NCBI RefSeq assembly: GCF_958405655.1
Contig: NZ_CATYWO010000001.1
Location: 682,001 to 746,000 of the forward strand
Direction: 5' to 3'
DNA from: Ralstonia condita
GTDB taxonomy: Bacteria > Pseudomonadota > Gammaproteobacteria > Burkholderiales > Burkholderiaceae
DNA length: 64,000 nucleotides
Under the pieces are notes generated by a model. That model ran no database searches. It saw only the letters and a list, made by a program, of their open reading frames with translations, and was not told where the DNA came from. Made by a program: the position numbers and the translations under genes. Of this stretch, positions 8,434 through 17,175 are shown in pieces. How positions within the stretch are numbered: position 1 is the stretch's first letter; each line of letters opens with the position of its first letter.

Positions 8434-9504
8434 TTAGAACTTTGCGCGGATGCCCACGCCGAAGGTGTCGGCCGAGCTCAGGTTCGTCACCTTGTCGCGC
8501 ATGTACGCGGCGTACACATCAGTGCGCTTGGACAGCGAGTAGTCGTAGCCGACTGCCCACGTGTTGCGCTTCACGTCAGCCGCACCCGAGGTCTTCGTGT
8601 ACGCGTACGACGCCAGGATGCTGCCCGGGCCCACAGGCACCGACACGCCCAGTTGGCCGCCGTTGCTCTTCGCGTCGCCCGAGTTGATGGCGTTCTTGAT
8701 GTACTGGTACTGGCCGTAGACCTTGGCCACGCCAAAGTCGTACGTGGCGCCCAGTTGCGCAGCCGACTGGCGCGAGAAGCCTGCCACCAGCGCGTTCAGG
8801 TCACCCGGCGCACCGTCGAAGCGCACTTGCTGGAAGGCTGCCGTGGCCGCGAAGTTGCCATGGAAGTACAGGAAGTTGCCGCCCCACTTGTTCTGGCCGT
8901 TATGGCCGGCTTGCTCACCCGCGCCGTAGATGAAGTTGGCGGTCAGGCCGTTGAAGTCCGGCGTGGAGTACATGATCGAGTTGTTCCAGCCCGAATCGCC
9001 CACCAGGCCAGAGATGCCGCCGGGGCCGCTCAGGCCGTTGCCGAGGTAGGTGTGGAACACCATCGGCGAGAACGTATACGAATCGATGAACGGGTTGAAC
9101 AGGATCGTCGAGACAAAGTACGGTGGCGTCAGGCGGCCGAGCTTGATCGAGCCCCACGTGCTCGATTGCAGGCCCACGAACGAGTTGCGGGCGAAGAACG
9201 TATCGCCGTCAAAACGGCCGGACTTGCCGGTGTCCGGGCGGAAGAACGCTTCCAGCGTGAAGATCGCCTTCAGGCCGTTGCCCAGATCTTCGCTGCCCTT
9301 CATGCCCCAGTACGAGGTCGACATCCCGCCCGAGTTGACACCCCAGGCGCGATCCGATGCGCCCAGACTCTTGGTGGCGCCCGCCCATGCATCCACCTGG
9401 CCGTACAGCGTGACGGACGATTGCGCTTGCGCACCGGCACTTGCTGCCCCCAGTGCCGATGCCACTGCCAGCGCGGCCACGCCACGCTTGAATTTCGACT
9501 GCAT
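8434..9504 (-). CDS. Outer-membrane porin, Burkholderiales OmpC-like
   Basis: A 356-residue general porin forming a trimeric beta-barrel. It begins with a signal peptide of about 28 residues (ending AGAQAQ) and continues SSVTLYGQVDAWAG, the typical first strand of betaproteobacterial porins. It has a central NSFVGLQSSTWGSIKLGRLT segment and ends in Phe (VGIRAKF), the BAM recognition signal. GGAGG lies 6 nt before the ATG. It follows uraD by 151 nt on the same strand, so it may be the last gene of the purine unit or have its own promoter. The solute is unknown. Confidence 0.93.
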   Translation of the reverse strand: MQSKFKRGVAALAVASALGAASAGAQAQSSVTLYGQVDAWAGATKSLGASDRAWGVNSGGMSTSYWGMKGSEDLGNGLKAIFTLEAFFRPDTGKSGRFDGDTFFARNSFVGLQSSTWGSIKLGRLTPPYFVSTILFNPFIDSYTFSPMVFHTYLGNGLSGPGGISGLVGDSGWNNSIMYSTPDFNGLTANFIYGAGEQAGHNGQNKWGGNFLYFHGNFAATAAFQQVRFDGAPGDLNALVAGFSRQSAAQLGATYDFGVAKVYGQYQYIKNAINSGDAKSNGGQLGVSVPVGPGSILASYAYTKTSGAADVKRNTWAVGYDYSLSKRTDVYAAYMRDKVTNLSSADTFGVGIRAKF

Positions 9505-9655
9505 TGCTACCTCCTTTGTTGTTGAAGATCACTGCGGGTTGCGCCGCATTCTTTGATGCGGTCACAGGCCGGCTGGTCAGGCTCCATGCCGATCGGTGTC
9601 CCATGCCCCATGACACCGTGCCCACAGCGTTGTTTTTGCTGATGAACCTGAAAAA

Positions 9656-10180
9656 TCAGTGTGCTGCAATCAAATCGGCCAAGCGGAAACCCGCGATGCG
9701 ATGAATCTGTTCGAGCGACGCACGCAGCTCGGTATCGCGGTCGTTCTCAACGCGGTGGCTGAAGTTCTCGATGATGCCGTGGCGGTCATAGCCGCGCACC
9801 GCCAGGATGAACGGGAAGCCGAACTTCTCGTTGTACTGGGCGTTGAGTGCCTGCAGGCGTGCAAATTCTTCCGGCGTGCACAGGTTCAGGCCCGCGCCGC
9901 TTTGTTCGCGCGTCGACTCGGCGGTCAGCTCACCACGCACGGCGGCCTTGCCCGCCAACTCCGGGTGGGCGCGCACGAGTTTGAGCTGCGGCTCGATGCC
10001 CGCGGTGTCGACGACATTGCGCATGGCAGCCGCGAGCGCCTCGGGCGAAGCAAACGGTCGTTGCGTGGCGGCCTGTTCAGCAACCCAGGGCGAGTGCTCG
10101 TAGATGCCACCCAGGACTTGCACGAACTGCGATGCGTCCATGCCGTTGAGTTGCGAGAGGGTATAGGTGGTCTGGCTCAT
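9656..10180 (-). CDS. uraD: 2-oxo-4-hydroxy-4-carboxy-5-ureidoimidazoline (OHCU) decarboxylase
   Basis: Third step of urate breakdown: converts OHCU to S-(+)-allantoin. The 174 residues fit the family. The catalytic region HSPWVAEQAATQRPF is near residues 29-43, and FGFPFILAVRGYDRHGI about two-thirds along is characteristic. The start overlaps the puuE stop by 4 nt (ATGA), so the two are translationally coupled. This is the last clearly purine-related gene of the unit starting at gntR. Confidence 0.96.
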   Translation of the reverse strand: MSQTTYTLSQLNGMDASQFVQVLGGIYEHSPWVAEQAATQRPFASPEALAAAMRNVVDTAGIEPQLKLVRAHPELAGKAAVRGELTAESTREQSGAGLNLCTPEEFARLQALNAQYNEKFGFPFILAVRGYDRHGIIENFSHRVENDRDTELRASLEQIHRIAGFRLADLIAAH

Positions 10181-11139
10181 GCTGCGGTGCTCAAAACGGG
10201 TTGCTTGGCATACGGATGGTTCTGGATCCAGTGCTGCGCGATGTCGATGCGCCGGCAGATCCAGACCTTGTCGTGCGATTGCACGTAGTCAAGGAAGCGC
10301 TGCAGCGCACGGAAGCGCGCGGGGCGGCCCAGCAGGCGGCAGTGCATGCCGATCGACAGCATCTTCGGCCGTGCGAGGCCGTTGGGATCGCCTTCCTCGT
10401 ACAGCACGTCGAAGGCGTCCTTCAGGTACTGGTAGAAGTGGTCGGCTGTGTTGAAGCCTTGCGGGCTGGCAAAGCGCATGTCGTTGGTGTCGAGCGTGTA
10501 CGGCACCACCAGGTGCGGCTTGCTCTCGCCCGACGAGGTTTGCACTTCGGTCCAGAACGGCAGGTCGTCGCCGTAGTAGTCGGCGTCGTAGGCAAAGCCG
10601 CCGTGCTCGACCACCAGGCGGCGCGTGTTGGGGCTGTCGCGGCCGGTGTACCAGCCCAGCGGCGCGTTGCCGGTCAGCTCGCGGATGATCTCCACGCCAA
10701 TGCGCATGTGCTCGCGCTCGGTGGCTTCGTCGATGTTCTGGTAATGGATCCAGCGCCAGCCGTGGCAGGCGATTTCGTGGCCCAGGTCAACGAAGGCTTG
10801 GGTCAGGTCCGGATGGCGCTGCAGGGCCATCGACACACCGAAGATCGTCAGCGGCAGGCCGCGCTTTTCAAACTCGCGCAGTATGCGCCACACGCCTGCA
10901 CGCGAGCCGTATTCGTAGATGCCCTCCATGCTCATGTGGCGGTCGGGGTAGGCCGCGGCGCCAATGATTTCGGAGAGGAACTGCTCGGAGCCGGCGTCGC
11001 CGTGCAAGACGCAGTTTTCACCGCCTTCCTCGTAGTTGAGGACGAACTGCAGTGCTACGCGCGCGCCGCCCGGCCAATTGGCGTTGGGCGGGTTCTTGCC
11101 GTAACCGATGAGATCGCGCGGATAGTTATTGTTTGTCAT
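10177..11139 (-). CDS. puuE: Allantoinase PuuE, polysaccharide-deacetylase type
   Basis: Hydrolyses allantoin to allantoate. The 320 residues belong to the NodB-like deacetylase fold, not to the metal-dependent amidohydrolase allantoinases. Diagnostic segments are NYEEGGENCVLHGD near the start, HEIACHGWRWIHYQ and WYTGRDSPNTRRLVVEHGGF. I chose the start at 11139 (MTNNNYPRDLIGYG) because this is where family homology begins. Two upstream in-frame ATGs (up to 11208) are possible, and no start has a strong SD. It overlaps uraD by 4 nt. Confidence 0.95.
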   Translation of the reverse strand: MTNNNYPRDLIGYGKNPPNANWPGGARVALQFVLNYEEGGENCVLHGDAGSEQFLSEIIGAAAYPDRHMSMEGIYEYGSRAGVWRILREFEKRGLPLTIFGVSMALQRHPDLTQAFVDLGHEIACHGWRWIHYQNIDEATEREHMRIGVEIIRELTGNAPLGWYTGRDSPNTRRLVVEHGGFAYDADYYGDDLPFWTEVQTSSGESKPHLVVPYTLDTNDMRFASPQGFNTADHFYQYLKDAFDVLYEEGDPNGLARPKMLSIGMHCRLLGRPARFRALQRFLDYVQSHDKVWICRRIDIAQHWIQNHPYAKQPVLSTAA

Positions 11140-11250
11140 GGTTTTTTCATGTCGAGGAGACTTCATACAACACCGGTCAGACAGTGGAATGCGGCTTTCC
11201 AAATTCACGACATCACAGCGGCGTCATGAACAAGACAAAGCGCCATCGCG

Positions 11251-12669
11251 TCAGGCCGGGACTGCCCGGGCAGCCTGCGCCAGTTCCAGCGCGAGCTTCC
11301 GGTGAACCGTGAGATGGGCGTCGAGTTCCAGCGTGGTCAGGCGGCCGTCTTCGACGACCACGCGCCCGTTGATCACGCTGTGCGCCACGTTGGACGGGGC
11401 GCAGAACACCAGCGCCGCAACCGGGTCGTGGTCGGCGCCGGCAAAGCTGACTTGGTGACGATCGAAGCTGACAAAGTCGGCCGACATGCCGGGTGCGAGC
11501 GCACCAATGTCGTCGCGGTTGAGCACGCGCGCGCCGCCGAGCGTGGCGATCTCCAGCGCCTCGCGCGCGCTCATCGCCGCGGGGCCGAAGCCGACACGCG
11601 CGAGCAGCATGGCTTGGCGCGTTTCGCCGAGCATGTGCGCGCCATCGTTCGACGCGCTGCCATCCACGCCGAGGCCGACCGGTACGCCGGCGTCGCGCAT
11701 GGTGCGGATGGGCGCAATGCCCGACGCCAGCCGCATGTTCGAGCACGGGCAATGCGCAACGCCGGTGCCGGTGCGCGCGAATACGTCGATGCCATGCGCG
11801 TCGAGCTTTACGCAGTGTGCATGCCAGACGTCGCGGCCCACCCAGCCGAGGTCTTCTGCGTACTCGGCGGGCGTCATGCCGAACTTCTCGCGCGAGTAAG
11901 CGATGTCGTTATCGTTCTCGGCCAGGTGTGTGTGCATCGACACGCCGTAGCTGCGCGCGAGCTTGGCCGATTCGCGCATCAGGTCGCGCGAGACAGAGAA
12001 GGGCGAGCACGGTGCCACCACAATACGCAGCATCGAATGGCGATCGGCGTTGTGCCAGGTTTCAATCAGGCGCTGCGTTTCCTTCAGGATGGCCTCTTCG
12101 CCTTCGACCACGCGGTCCGGCGGCAAACCGCCCTGGCTGCGGCCGACGCTCATGCTGCCGCGCGCCGCGTGAAAACGCATGCCGATCTGCTGTGCGGCTT
12201 CGATCGAGTCATCGAGCCGGCTGCCGTTCGGGTAGAGATACAGGTGATCGCTGGAGGTCGTGCAACCCGACAGCAGCAGTTCGGCCATCGCCGTGAGCGT
12301 CGACACGCGCACCATTTCCGGCGTGAGACCTGCCCACACTGGATACAGGTTGGTCAGCCAGCCGAACAGTTCGGCGTCCTGCGCGGCCGGCAGGGCGCGC
12401 GTCAGGCTCTGATACATGTGATGGTGCGTGTTGACGAAGCCCGGCGTGACCACGTGGTCGCGCAGCTCCATCACACGCACATTCGGCTGACCGATGGCGT
12501 CGCGATACTGCGAGGGCAGATCCGCCGTGGCGCCGATCCATTCGATCACGCCACCGCGCGCAACCAGTGCGCCGTCGGGGATCTCGCGGCGTTGCGCATC
12601 CATGGTGACCAGCACGTCGGCATGACGGGCGATCAGAAGCGGGTCGTTGTGCGCGACAGTGGCGGTCAT
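11251..12669 (-). CDS. 8-oxoguanine deaminase (amidohydrolase superfamily)
   Basis: The 472 residues form a TIM-barrel amidohydrolase of the AtzB/TrzN/8-oxoguanine deaminase branch. Metal-site motifs are TPGFVNTHHHMYQSLTRA (about residue 75), HTHLAEND, HAHCVKLD and GVDGSASND. Family members such as Pseudomonas PA0142 deaminate 8-oxoguanine to urate, which would feed directly into the urate pathway encoded next door. It lies 4 nt after the permease. The substrate is inferred from similarity and context; isocytosine or another aminopyrimidine cannot be excluded. It is distinct from guaD at 17986-19320. Confidence 0.85.
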   Translation of the reverse strand: MTATVAHNDPLLIARHADVLVTMDAQRREIPDGALVARGGVIEWIGATADLPSQYRDAIGQPNVRVMELRDHVVTPGFVNTHHHMYQSLTRALPAAQDAELFGWLTNLYPVWAGLTPEMVRVSTLTAMAELLLSGCTTSSDHLYLYPNGSRLDDSIEAAQQIGMRFHAARGSMSVGRSQGGLPPDRVVEGEEAILKETQRLIETWHNADRHSMLRIVVAPCSPFSVSRDLMRESAKLARSYGVSMHTHLAENDNDIAYSREKFGMTPAEYAEDLGWVGRDVWHAHCVKLDAHGIDVFARTGTGVAHCPCSNMRLASGIAPIRTMRDAGVPVGLGVDGSASNDGAHMLGETRQAMLLARVGFGPAAMSAREALEIATLGGARVLNRDDIGALAPGMSADFVSFDRHQVSFAGADHDPVAALVFCAPSNVAHSVINGRVVVEDGRLTTLELDAHLTVHRKLALELAQAARAVPA

Positions 12670-12673
12670 GCAA

Positions 12674-14083
12674 TTACTCCGTGCCGTGGGTGTTGGCGGC
12701 AGCGTCGCGCATTGCGTGCTCGGCCGACTGCATGCCGTTGTAGTAAAGGTTCAGGATGACGGCGACCAGCGTGCCCAGCACGATGCCGCTGTGCGTGACC
12801 GGCTCCAGCCAATGCGGCAGATACTGGAAGAAGGTCGGTGCCAGCGTCGGGATCATGCCGAAGCCGATCGAGATCGCCACGATGAACAGGTTGTGGCGGT
12901 ACTTGTTGAAATCGATCGAGCCCAGAATGCGCACACCCGTGGCGGCCACCATGCCGAACATCACGATGCCCGCGCCACCCAGCACGAAGGACGGGACGGA
13001 CGCCACGATGTGGGCCATCTTCGGGAACAGGCCCAGCGCAATCAGAATCAGGCCGCCCATGGCTGCCACGAAGCGCGAGCGCACACCCGTGACCGTCACC
13101 AGCCCCACGTTCTGCGAGAACGAGGTGTACGGGAACGTGTTGAACAAGCCGCCGATCACCGTGCCAAGACCGTCAGCGCGCAGGCCACGGGTGAGGTCAT
13201 CGGTGGAAAGCTTCTTGCCGGTAATTTCCGCCAGCGCCAGGAACATGCCGGTCGATTCCACCAGCGTGATCAACATCACGATGCACATCGAAGCGATGGC
13301 GCCGAAGTGGAAGGTCGGCATGCCGAAATGCAGCGGCGTGATCACGGCCACCCAATCGGCGTCGGTGATGCCGGCAAAGCTGACCTTGCCGAACGCCATG
13401 GCGATGAACGTGCCGATCACGATGCCCAGCAGCACGGCGATATTGCCGATCAGGCCGCGACCGTACTTTGTCAGCAACAGGATGATGACGAGCACTGCCA
13501 GCGCGATGCCCAAGCCGCTCAGGTCGCCGTAGGCCGGATTGGGCACGGTCTTGAGCACGCCGTCCACCATGGTCTTCATGGTCGGCTGGCCACCCGCAGC
13601 CCAGTTGATCCCCACGCCCATCAGTGACATGCCGATCAGCGTGATGACGGTGCCGGTTACGACCGGCGGGAAGAGCCCAAGCACGCGCCCCATGAGCGGC
13701 GCGACGATGATGCCGAACAACCCCGCCGCAATCACAGCGCCGTAGATGCCCAGCAGGCCGATGCTCGGGTCGGTGCCAATGGCGATCATCGGGCCCACCG
13801 ACGCGAAGGTCACGCCCATCATGACCGGCATGCGGATGCCGAACTTCCACACACCGAAGGCCTGGATGAGTGTGGCTAGGCCGGCGGCAAAGAGATCTGC
13901 GTTGATCAGGAACGCAAGCTGTTCCTTGGGCAGATGCAGTGCACCGCCCACAATCAGAGGCACTGCCACGGTGCCTGCATACATCACCAATACATGTTGA
14001 AGGCCCAATGCGAGCAGGCGTCCGTACGCCACGCGCTCATTGGTCAGATCCGCCGTGGGGGCGGCGATGGTGCTGCTTGCCAT
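12674..14083 (-). CDS. Nucleobase:cation symporter-2 family purine permease (xanthine/urate type)
   Basis: A 469-residue inner-membrane transporter of the NCS2 (UraA/XanQ/UacT) family with about 12-14 hydrophobic segments. It shows the entry motif YAGTVAVPLIVGGALHL and the region GLFNTFPYTSFSQNVGLVTVTGVRSR (short match quoted: NTFPYTSFSQNVG). The QNVG/TVTGVRS pattern is closer to xanthine and urate carriers than to uracil carriers, which suits its place between gntR and the 8-oxoguanine deaminase. The exact substrate is an inference. Confidence 0.9.
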   Translation of the reverse strand: MASSTIAAPTADLTNERVAYGRLLALGLQHVLVMYAGTVAVPLIVGGALHLPKEQLAFLINADLFAAGLATLIQAFGVWKFGIRMPVMMGVTFASVGPMIAIGTDPSIGLLGIYGAVIAAGLFGIIVAPLMGRVLGLFPPVVTGTVITLIGMSLMGVGINWAAGGQPTMKTMVDGVLKTVPNPAYGDLSGLGIALAVLVIILLLTKYGRGLIGNIAVLLGIVIGTFIAMAFGKVSFAGITDADWVAVITPLHFGMPTFHFGAIASMCIVMLITLVESTGMFLALAEITGKKLSTDDLTRGLRADGLGTVIGGLFNTFPYTSFSQNVGLVTVTGVRSRFVAAMGGLILIALGLFPKMAHIVASVPSFVLGGAGIVMFGMVAATGVRILGSIDFNKYRHNLFIVAISIGFGMIPTLAPTFFQYLPHWLEPVTHSGIVLGTLVAVILNLYYNGMQSAEHAMRDAAANTHGTE

Positions 14084-14175
14084 GAAGGTCTCCTTTGGGT
14101 GGTAAGCCGGACGGCGTCCGGCTTGTGGCGGCTGGCCTCTGTCGTGCCGGCTCGCCCGATACAGCTAAACCGGTC

Positions 14176-14934
14176 CTAGACTTTGTCCTTCCCGCCGCGC
14201 GGGCCCAATACCGAACGCAGATCGAAATCAGCGGGCGCTTCGGGGCGCACGCGATCGGCGCAACATTGCAAGTGCTGGGCCATGTGGGCCTGGGCAGCGC
14301 TGGCGTCGCCGCGCTCAAGGGCATTGAGGATGTCGAGGTGTTCGTCGAACGAGCAGGCGTTGTTGCCCGGGGCCTCGACGCTGGCGATCATCAGCGTGGT
14401 GCGCGACACCAGCCTGCGCATCATCTCGACCACCAGTGGGTTGCCGGATTGCTCGGCCAGCGCCACGTGAAATTCCGCAGACAGGCGAATCCAGCGCGGA
14501 CGATCGTGCGTGACAAACGCCTGGCGCTCCTGCTTGACGAGTTCCATCAGCGGCGCGATGGCCGCCTTGGGGTTGCTGCTGTGACCCACCTTGTCGAGCA
14601 CCGCGCGCTCCAGGATCTGGCGCAGCTCGAACATGGCGTGGGCCTCGTCGATGGAGGGTGCGGCGATGAACGCACCGCGGTTCGGCTCCAGGTCAACCAG
14701 GCCATCAGCGGCCAGTTGGGAGAAGACCTTGCGCACCGTATGCCGGGCGGTGGCATAGATTTCGCAAAGCGCATGCTCCGTCAGCTTCGTGCGCGGTGGC
14801 AGACGGTGTTCCATGATCGCGTCGTAGATCTCGTGATACATCCGTTCTTCGACCGACATGCGTGTTGCCCCCGATGCTTTGGCGCCCGACTTTGACACCG
14901 CTTCCGTGGAGACCAGCTTGAGATTCTTGGACAT
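14176..14934 (-). CDS. GntR-family (FCD domain) transcriptional regulator of the purine unit
   Basis: 252 residues. The winged helix at about 30-95 has the GntR pattern RTKLTEHALCEIYATAR...VRKVFSQLAADGLVDLEPNRG, followed by a helical FCD effector domain (HAMFELRQILERAV). The start at 14934 (MSKNLKLVSTE) has AGGCAGG upstream; an ATG six codons earlier is the alternative. It heads the unit running to permease, deaminase, puuE and uraD and is divergent from uraH-puuD, with a perfect inverted repeat between. Autoregulation and control of both units are inferred; the ligand is probably a purine catabolite. Confidence 0.92.
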   Translation of the reverse strand: MSKNLKLVSTEAVSKSGAKASGATRMSVEERMYHEIYDAIMEHRLPPRTKLTEHALCEIYATARHTVRKVFSQLAADGLVDLEPNRGAFIAAPSIDEAHAMFELRQILERAVLDKVGHSSNPKAAIAPLMELVKQERQAFVTHDRPRWIRLSAEFHVALAEQSGNPLVVEMMRRLVSRTTLMIASVEAPGNNACSFDEHLDILNALERGDASAAQAHMAQHLQCCADRVRPEAPADFDLRSVLGPRGGKDKV

Positions 14935-14985
14935 GGCAGACCTGCCTTTCATTAGTGCGCCGCGGCATCAGCCACTGCGAAAATC

Positions 14986-15025
14986 TGTTGACAATTATTC
15001 GTGGGCGCCTTCAATATTGTCAACA
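14986..15025. promoter_or_regulatory. Inverted-repeat operator and gntR promoter
   Basis: TGTTGACAAT at 14986-14995 is repeated in perfect inversion as ATTGTCAACA at 15016-15025, with 20 nt between. Each arm contains or nearly contains the TTGT-nn-ACAA pattern common for FCD-type GntR regulators. On the minus strand TTGACA (15018-15023) and AATAAT (14994-14999) are 18 bp apart, a good sigma-70 promoter for gntR lying inside the repeat. Bound regulator would therefore block it. The rest of the 14935-15309 spacer shows no gene. Confidence 0.7.
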
Positions 15026-15309
15026 AAATGCGTTCGGGAATCCGACAAACTAGGGAAATCCCTGTTTCGAGCCGGTCTAGGGACACGGCGAAGACAAGGA
15101 GTCGGACCCAGAACGAGCGACGGCTTTGCCGGTTTGGCATGTCTTCCCCCGATGGACGGCAGGCGTAAACCGGCTGGACGCGCGCCGGGATGCGTGCACA
15201 GCACGTACCGAGCGGGCCCCGACGCCAGCCCTTGTCACACAAGGGTTTGGCGCGAGGTGCAAGTGGAGGCAGCGGCGCTTCTGAAAATTCGAACTACAGA
15301 GGAAGACAA

Positions 15310-15663
15310 ATGGGACGCTTGACCACCCATGTGCTCGACACCGCTGCAGGCACGCCGGGTCAAAACCTGGCGATTGCACTGTTCAAAATTGTCGACAATC
15401 AGCGGCAACCGATCAAATCGGTTCGCACCAATCACGATGGCCGTTGCGATGCGCCGCTGCTTGAAGGCGACGCGCTGCAAACCGGCGTGTACGAGCTGGA
15501 CTTCGGCGTGGGCGAGTATTACCGCGCCGCCGGCGTCAAACTCCCCGAGCCCGCGTTCCTGGACGTGGTGACGCTGCGCTTTGGCGTGGCCGATACGAGC
15601 GCGCACTACCACGTGCCGCTGCTGGTGTCGCCGTGGTCGTATTCGACCTATCGCGGTAGCTAA
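15310..15663 (+). CDS. uraH: 5-hydroxyisourate hydrolase (transthyretin-related)
   Basis: Converts 5-hydroxyisourate, the urate oxidation product, to OHCU. The 117 residues match the cytoplasmic HIU hydrolase length. The N-terminal LTTHVLDTAAGTPGQ holds the active-site His, and the C-terminus YRGS is the family signature. The start at 15310 follows GAGGAAGACAA. It precedes puuD by 14 nt on the same strand, so urate oxidation and its product hydrolysis are made together. Confidence 0.97.
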   Translation: MGRLTTHVLDTAAGTPGQNLAIALFKIVDNQRQPIKSVRTNHDGRCDAPLLEGDALQTGVYELDFGVGEYYRAAGVKLPEPAFLDVVTLRFGVADTSAHYHVPLLVSPWSYSTYRGS

Positions 15664-15677
15664 GGAGCGGGGCAATC

Positions 15678-16922
15678 ATGGAAGGCTATATCCTCGACTG
15701 GGCCAACTTGCTCTTGCGTTGGCTGCACGTGATCGTTGCGATCGCGTGGATCGGGTCGTCGTTCTACTTCGTCTGGCTCGATAACAGCCTCACCAAGCCG
15801 ACCGCGCCGGATCTGAAGGACAAGGGCGTCGACGGCGAGCTGTGGGCCGTGCACGGCGGCGGGTTCTACAACCCGCAGAAGTACCTGCTGGCACCGAAGC
15901 AGTTGCCGGACCATCTGCACTGGTTCTACTGGGAGTCGTACTCCACCTGGATGTCGGGCTTCGCCTTGCTGACGGTGGTGTACCTGTTCAACGCCAACGT
16001 CTACATGATCGATCGCAGCGTGTTCGACATGACGGCGACGACGGCCGTGCTGCTCGCACTGGGCTTCCTGGTGGTCGGCTGGCTCGTGTACGACACCATC
16101 TGCCGCGTGTTTGGCAAGAACGACCGCGTGGTCGGCATTCTGGTGGCGATCTACGTGGTGCTCGCGGCGTTTGCGGCGTGCCACCTGTTCTCGGGCCGCG
16201 CGGCATTCCTGCTGATCGGCGCGATGATCGCGACCATCATGAGCGCCAACGTGTTCTTCTGGATCATTCCGGGGCAACGCAAGGTGGTGGCCTCGCTCAA
16301 GGCGGGCGAGAAGCCGGACCCGATCCACGGCAAGCGCGGCAAGCAGCGCAGCGTGCACAACACGTACTTCACGCTGCCGGTGCTGTTTGCGATGCTGTCG
16401 AACCACTACAGCATGACGTACGCCGCCAAGTACAACTGGGCTGTGCTGGTGCTGATCATGCTGGCTGGCGTGCTGATCCGTCAGTTCTTCATCCTCAAGC
16501 ACAAGGGCGTGGTGAACTGGGGTTATCCGGCAGCAGGCGTGGCCGTGCTGTTGGGGGTGGCGGTGTGGCTCGCTCCGGTGCCCCGTCCGGCCGTTGCGGC
16601 CACGGAAAGCGCGCCGGCCGCAGCGGCGCAAGGCGCGGCGGTGGCTGCCACTCCGGCACACGGCGGCTCTGACTTCGCCAAAGTACAGGCAGTCGTTACT
16701 GCGCGGTGCTACCAATGTCACTCGGCTCATCCTACCCTGATGCCTTCACCGGCCAAGGGCGTGTTGCTCGATACGCCCGACGAGCTCGCCGCGCATGCGC
16801 AGCTCATCTATCAGCAAGTCGTGCAGCAGAAGCTGATGCCGCTGGGCAACGTGACGCAGATTACCGATGACGAGCGCGCGATCATCGCCAAGTGGTTTGA
16901 GGACGGCGCCAAGACGAACTGA
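15678..16922 (+). CDS. puuD: Membrane urate hydroxylase PuuD with C-terminal cytochrome c domain
   Basis: Oxidises urate to 5-hydroxyisourate; PuuD replaces soluble uricase in many proteobacteria. The 414 residues begin with about eight membrane helices (WANLLLRWLHVIVAIAWIG first) and a SYSTWMSGFALL region. After an Ala-rich linker (about 310-330) comes a cytochrome c domain with heme motif CYQCH at residues 344-348. The fused cytochrome implies electron delivery to the respiratory chain rather than H2O2 formation. It follows uraH by 14 nt and is closed by a terminator. Confidence 0.95.
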   Translation: MEGYILDWANLLLRWLHVIVAIAWIGSSFYFVWLDNSLTKPTAPDLKDKGVDGELWAVHGGGFYNPQKYLLAPKQLPDHLHWFYWESYSTWMSGFALLTVVYLFNANVYMIDRSVFDMTATTAVLLALGFLVVGWLVYDTICRVFGKNDRVVGILVAIYVVLAAFAACHLFSGRAAFLLIGAMIATIMSANVFFWIIPGQRKVVASLKAGEKPDPIHGKRGKQRSVHNTYFTLPVLFAMLSNHYSMTYAAKYNWAVLVLIMLAGVLIRQFFILKHKGVVNWGYPAAGVAVLLGVAVWLAPVPRPAVAATESAPAAAAQGAAVAATPAHGGSDFAKVQAVVTARCYQCHSAHPTLMPSPAKGVLLDTPDELAAHAQLIYQQVVQQKLMPLGNVTQITDDERAIIAKWFEDGAKTN

Positions 16923-17003
16923 GGCGCACGCTGAGCAACAACAGAAAGGTTTATCGGAGCATGCCATTTGTTCCCTAGCGGGTGGCATGACCGGTGAGGG
17001 TTG

Positions 17004-17029
17004 AACGGGGCTACGGCCCCGTTTTTTTT
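17004..17029 (+). terminator. Rho-independent terminator after puuD
   Basis: Stem AACGGGGC / GCCCCGTT with a 4-nt loop, followed by eight T. It ends the uraH-puuD unit. Confidence 0.9.
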
Positions 17030-17032
17030 GCG

Positions 17033-17140
17033 CTAAGCATCAGCGGCGAGGTGCTCCGCGTCGCTCGATTTCGGTTCGGCCATACAAGCCTCAGGGCGCT
17101 GCGCTGGCGCTTTCCAAGGTGCGCCGCGCAGCCTAAGCAT
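17033..17140 (-). CDS. Doubtful 35-residue ORF after the Mn exporter gene
   Basis: The 253-base gap between puuD and the TMEM165 gene contains this minus-strand frame from an ATG at 17140. The product ends AEPKSSDAEHLAADA and includes APAQRPEACM. It has no clear SD. I cannot assign a function and it may not be translated. It is listed because it is the only frame in the gap that looks protein-like. Confidence 0.15.
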   Translation of the reverse strand: MLRLRGAPWKAPAQRPEACMAEPKSSDAEHLAADA

Positions 17141-17175
17141 GCCCCGAGCGAGCGTTGAAGCCTGAGATCTGTGGC

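Noticed and set aside
14935..15309. A riboswitch (xanthine or purine type) in the gntR-uraH spacer
   Set aside because: I could not recognise any conserved aptamer segments; the only strong structure is the DNA inverted repeat.
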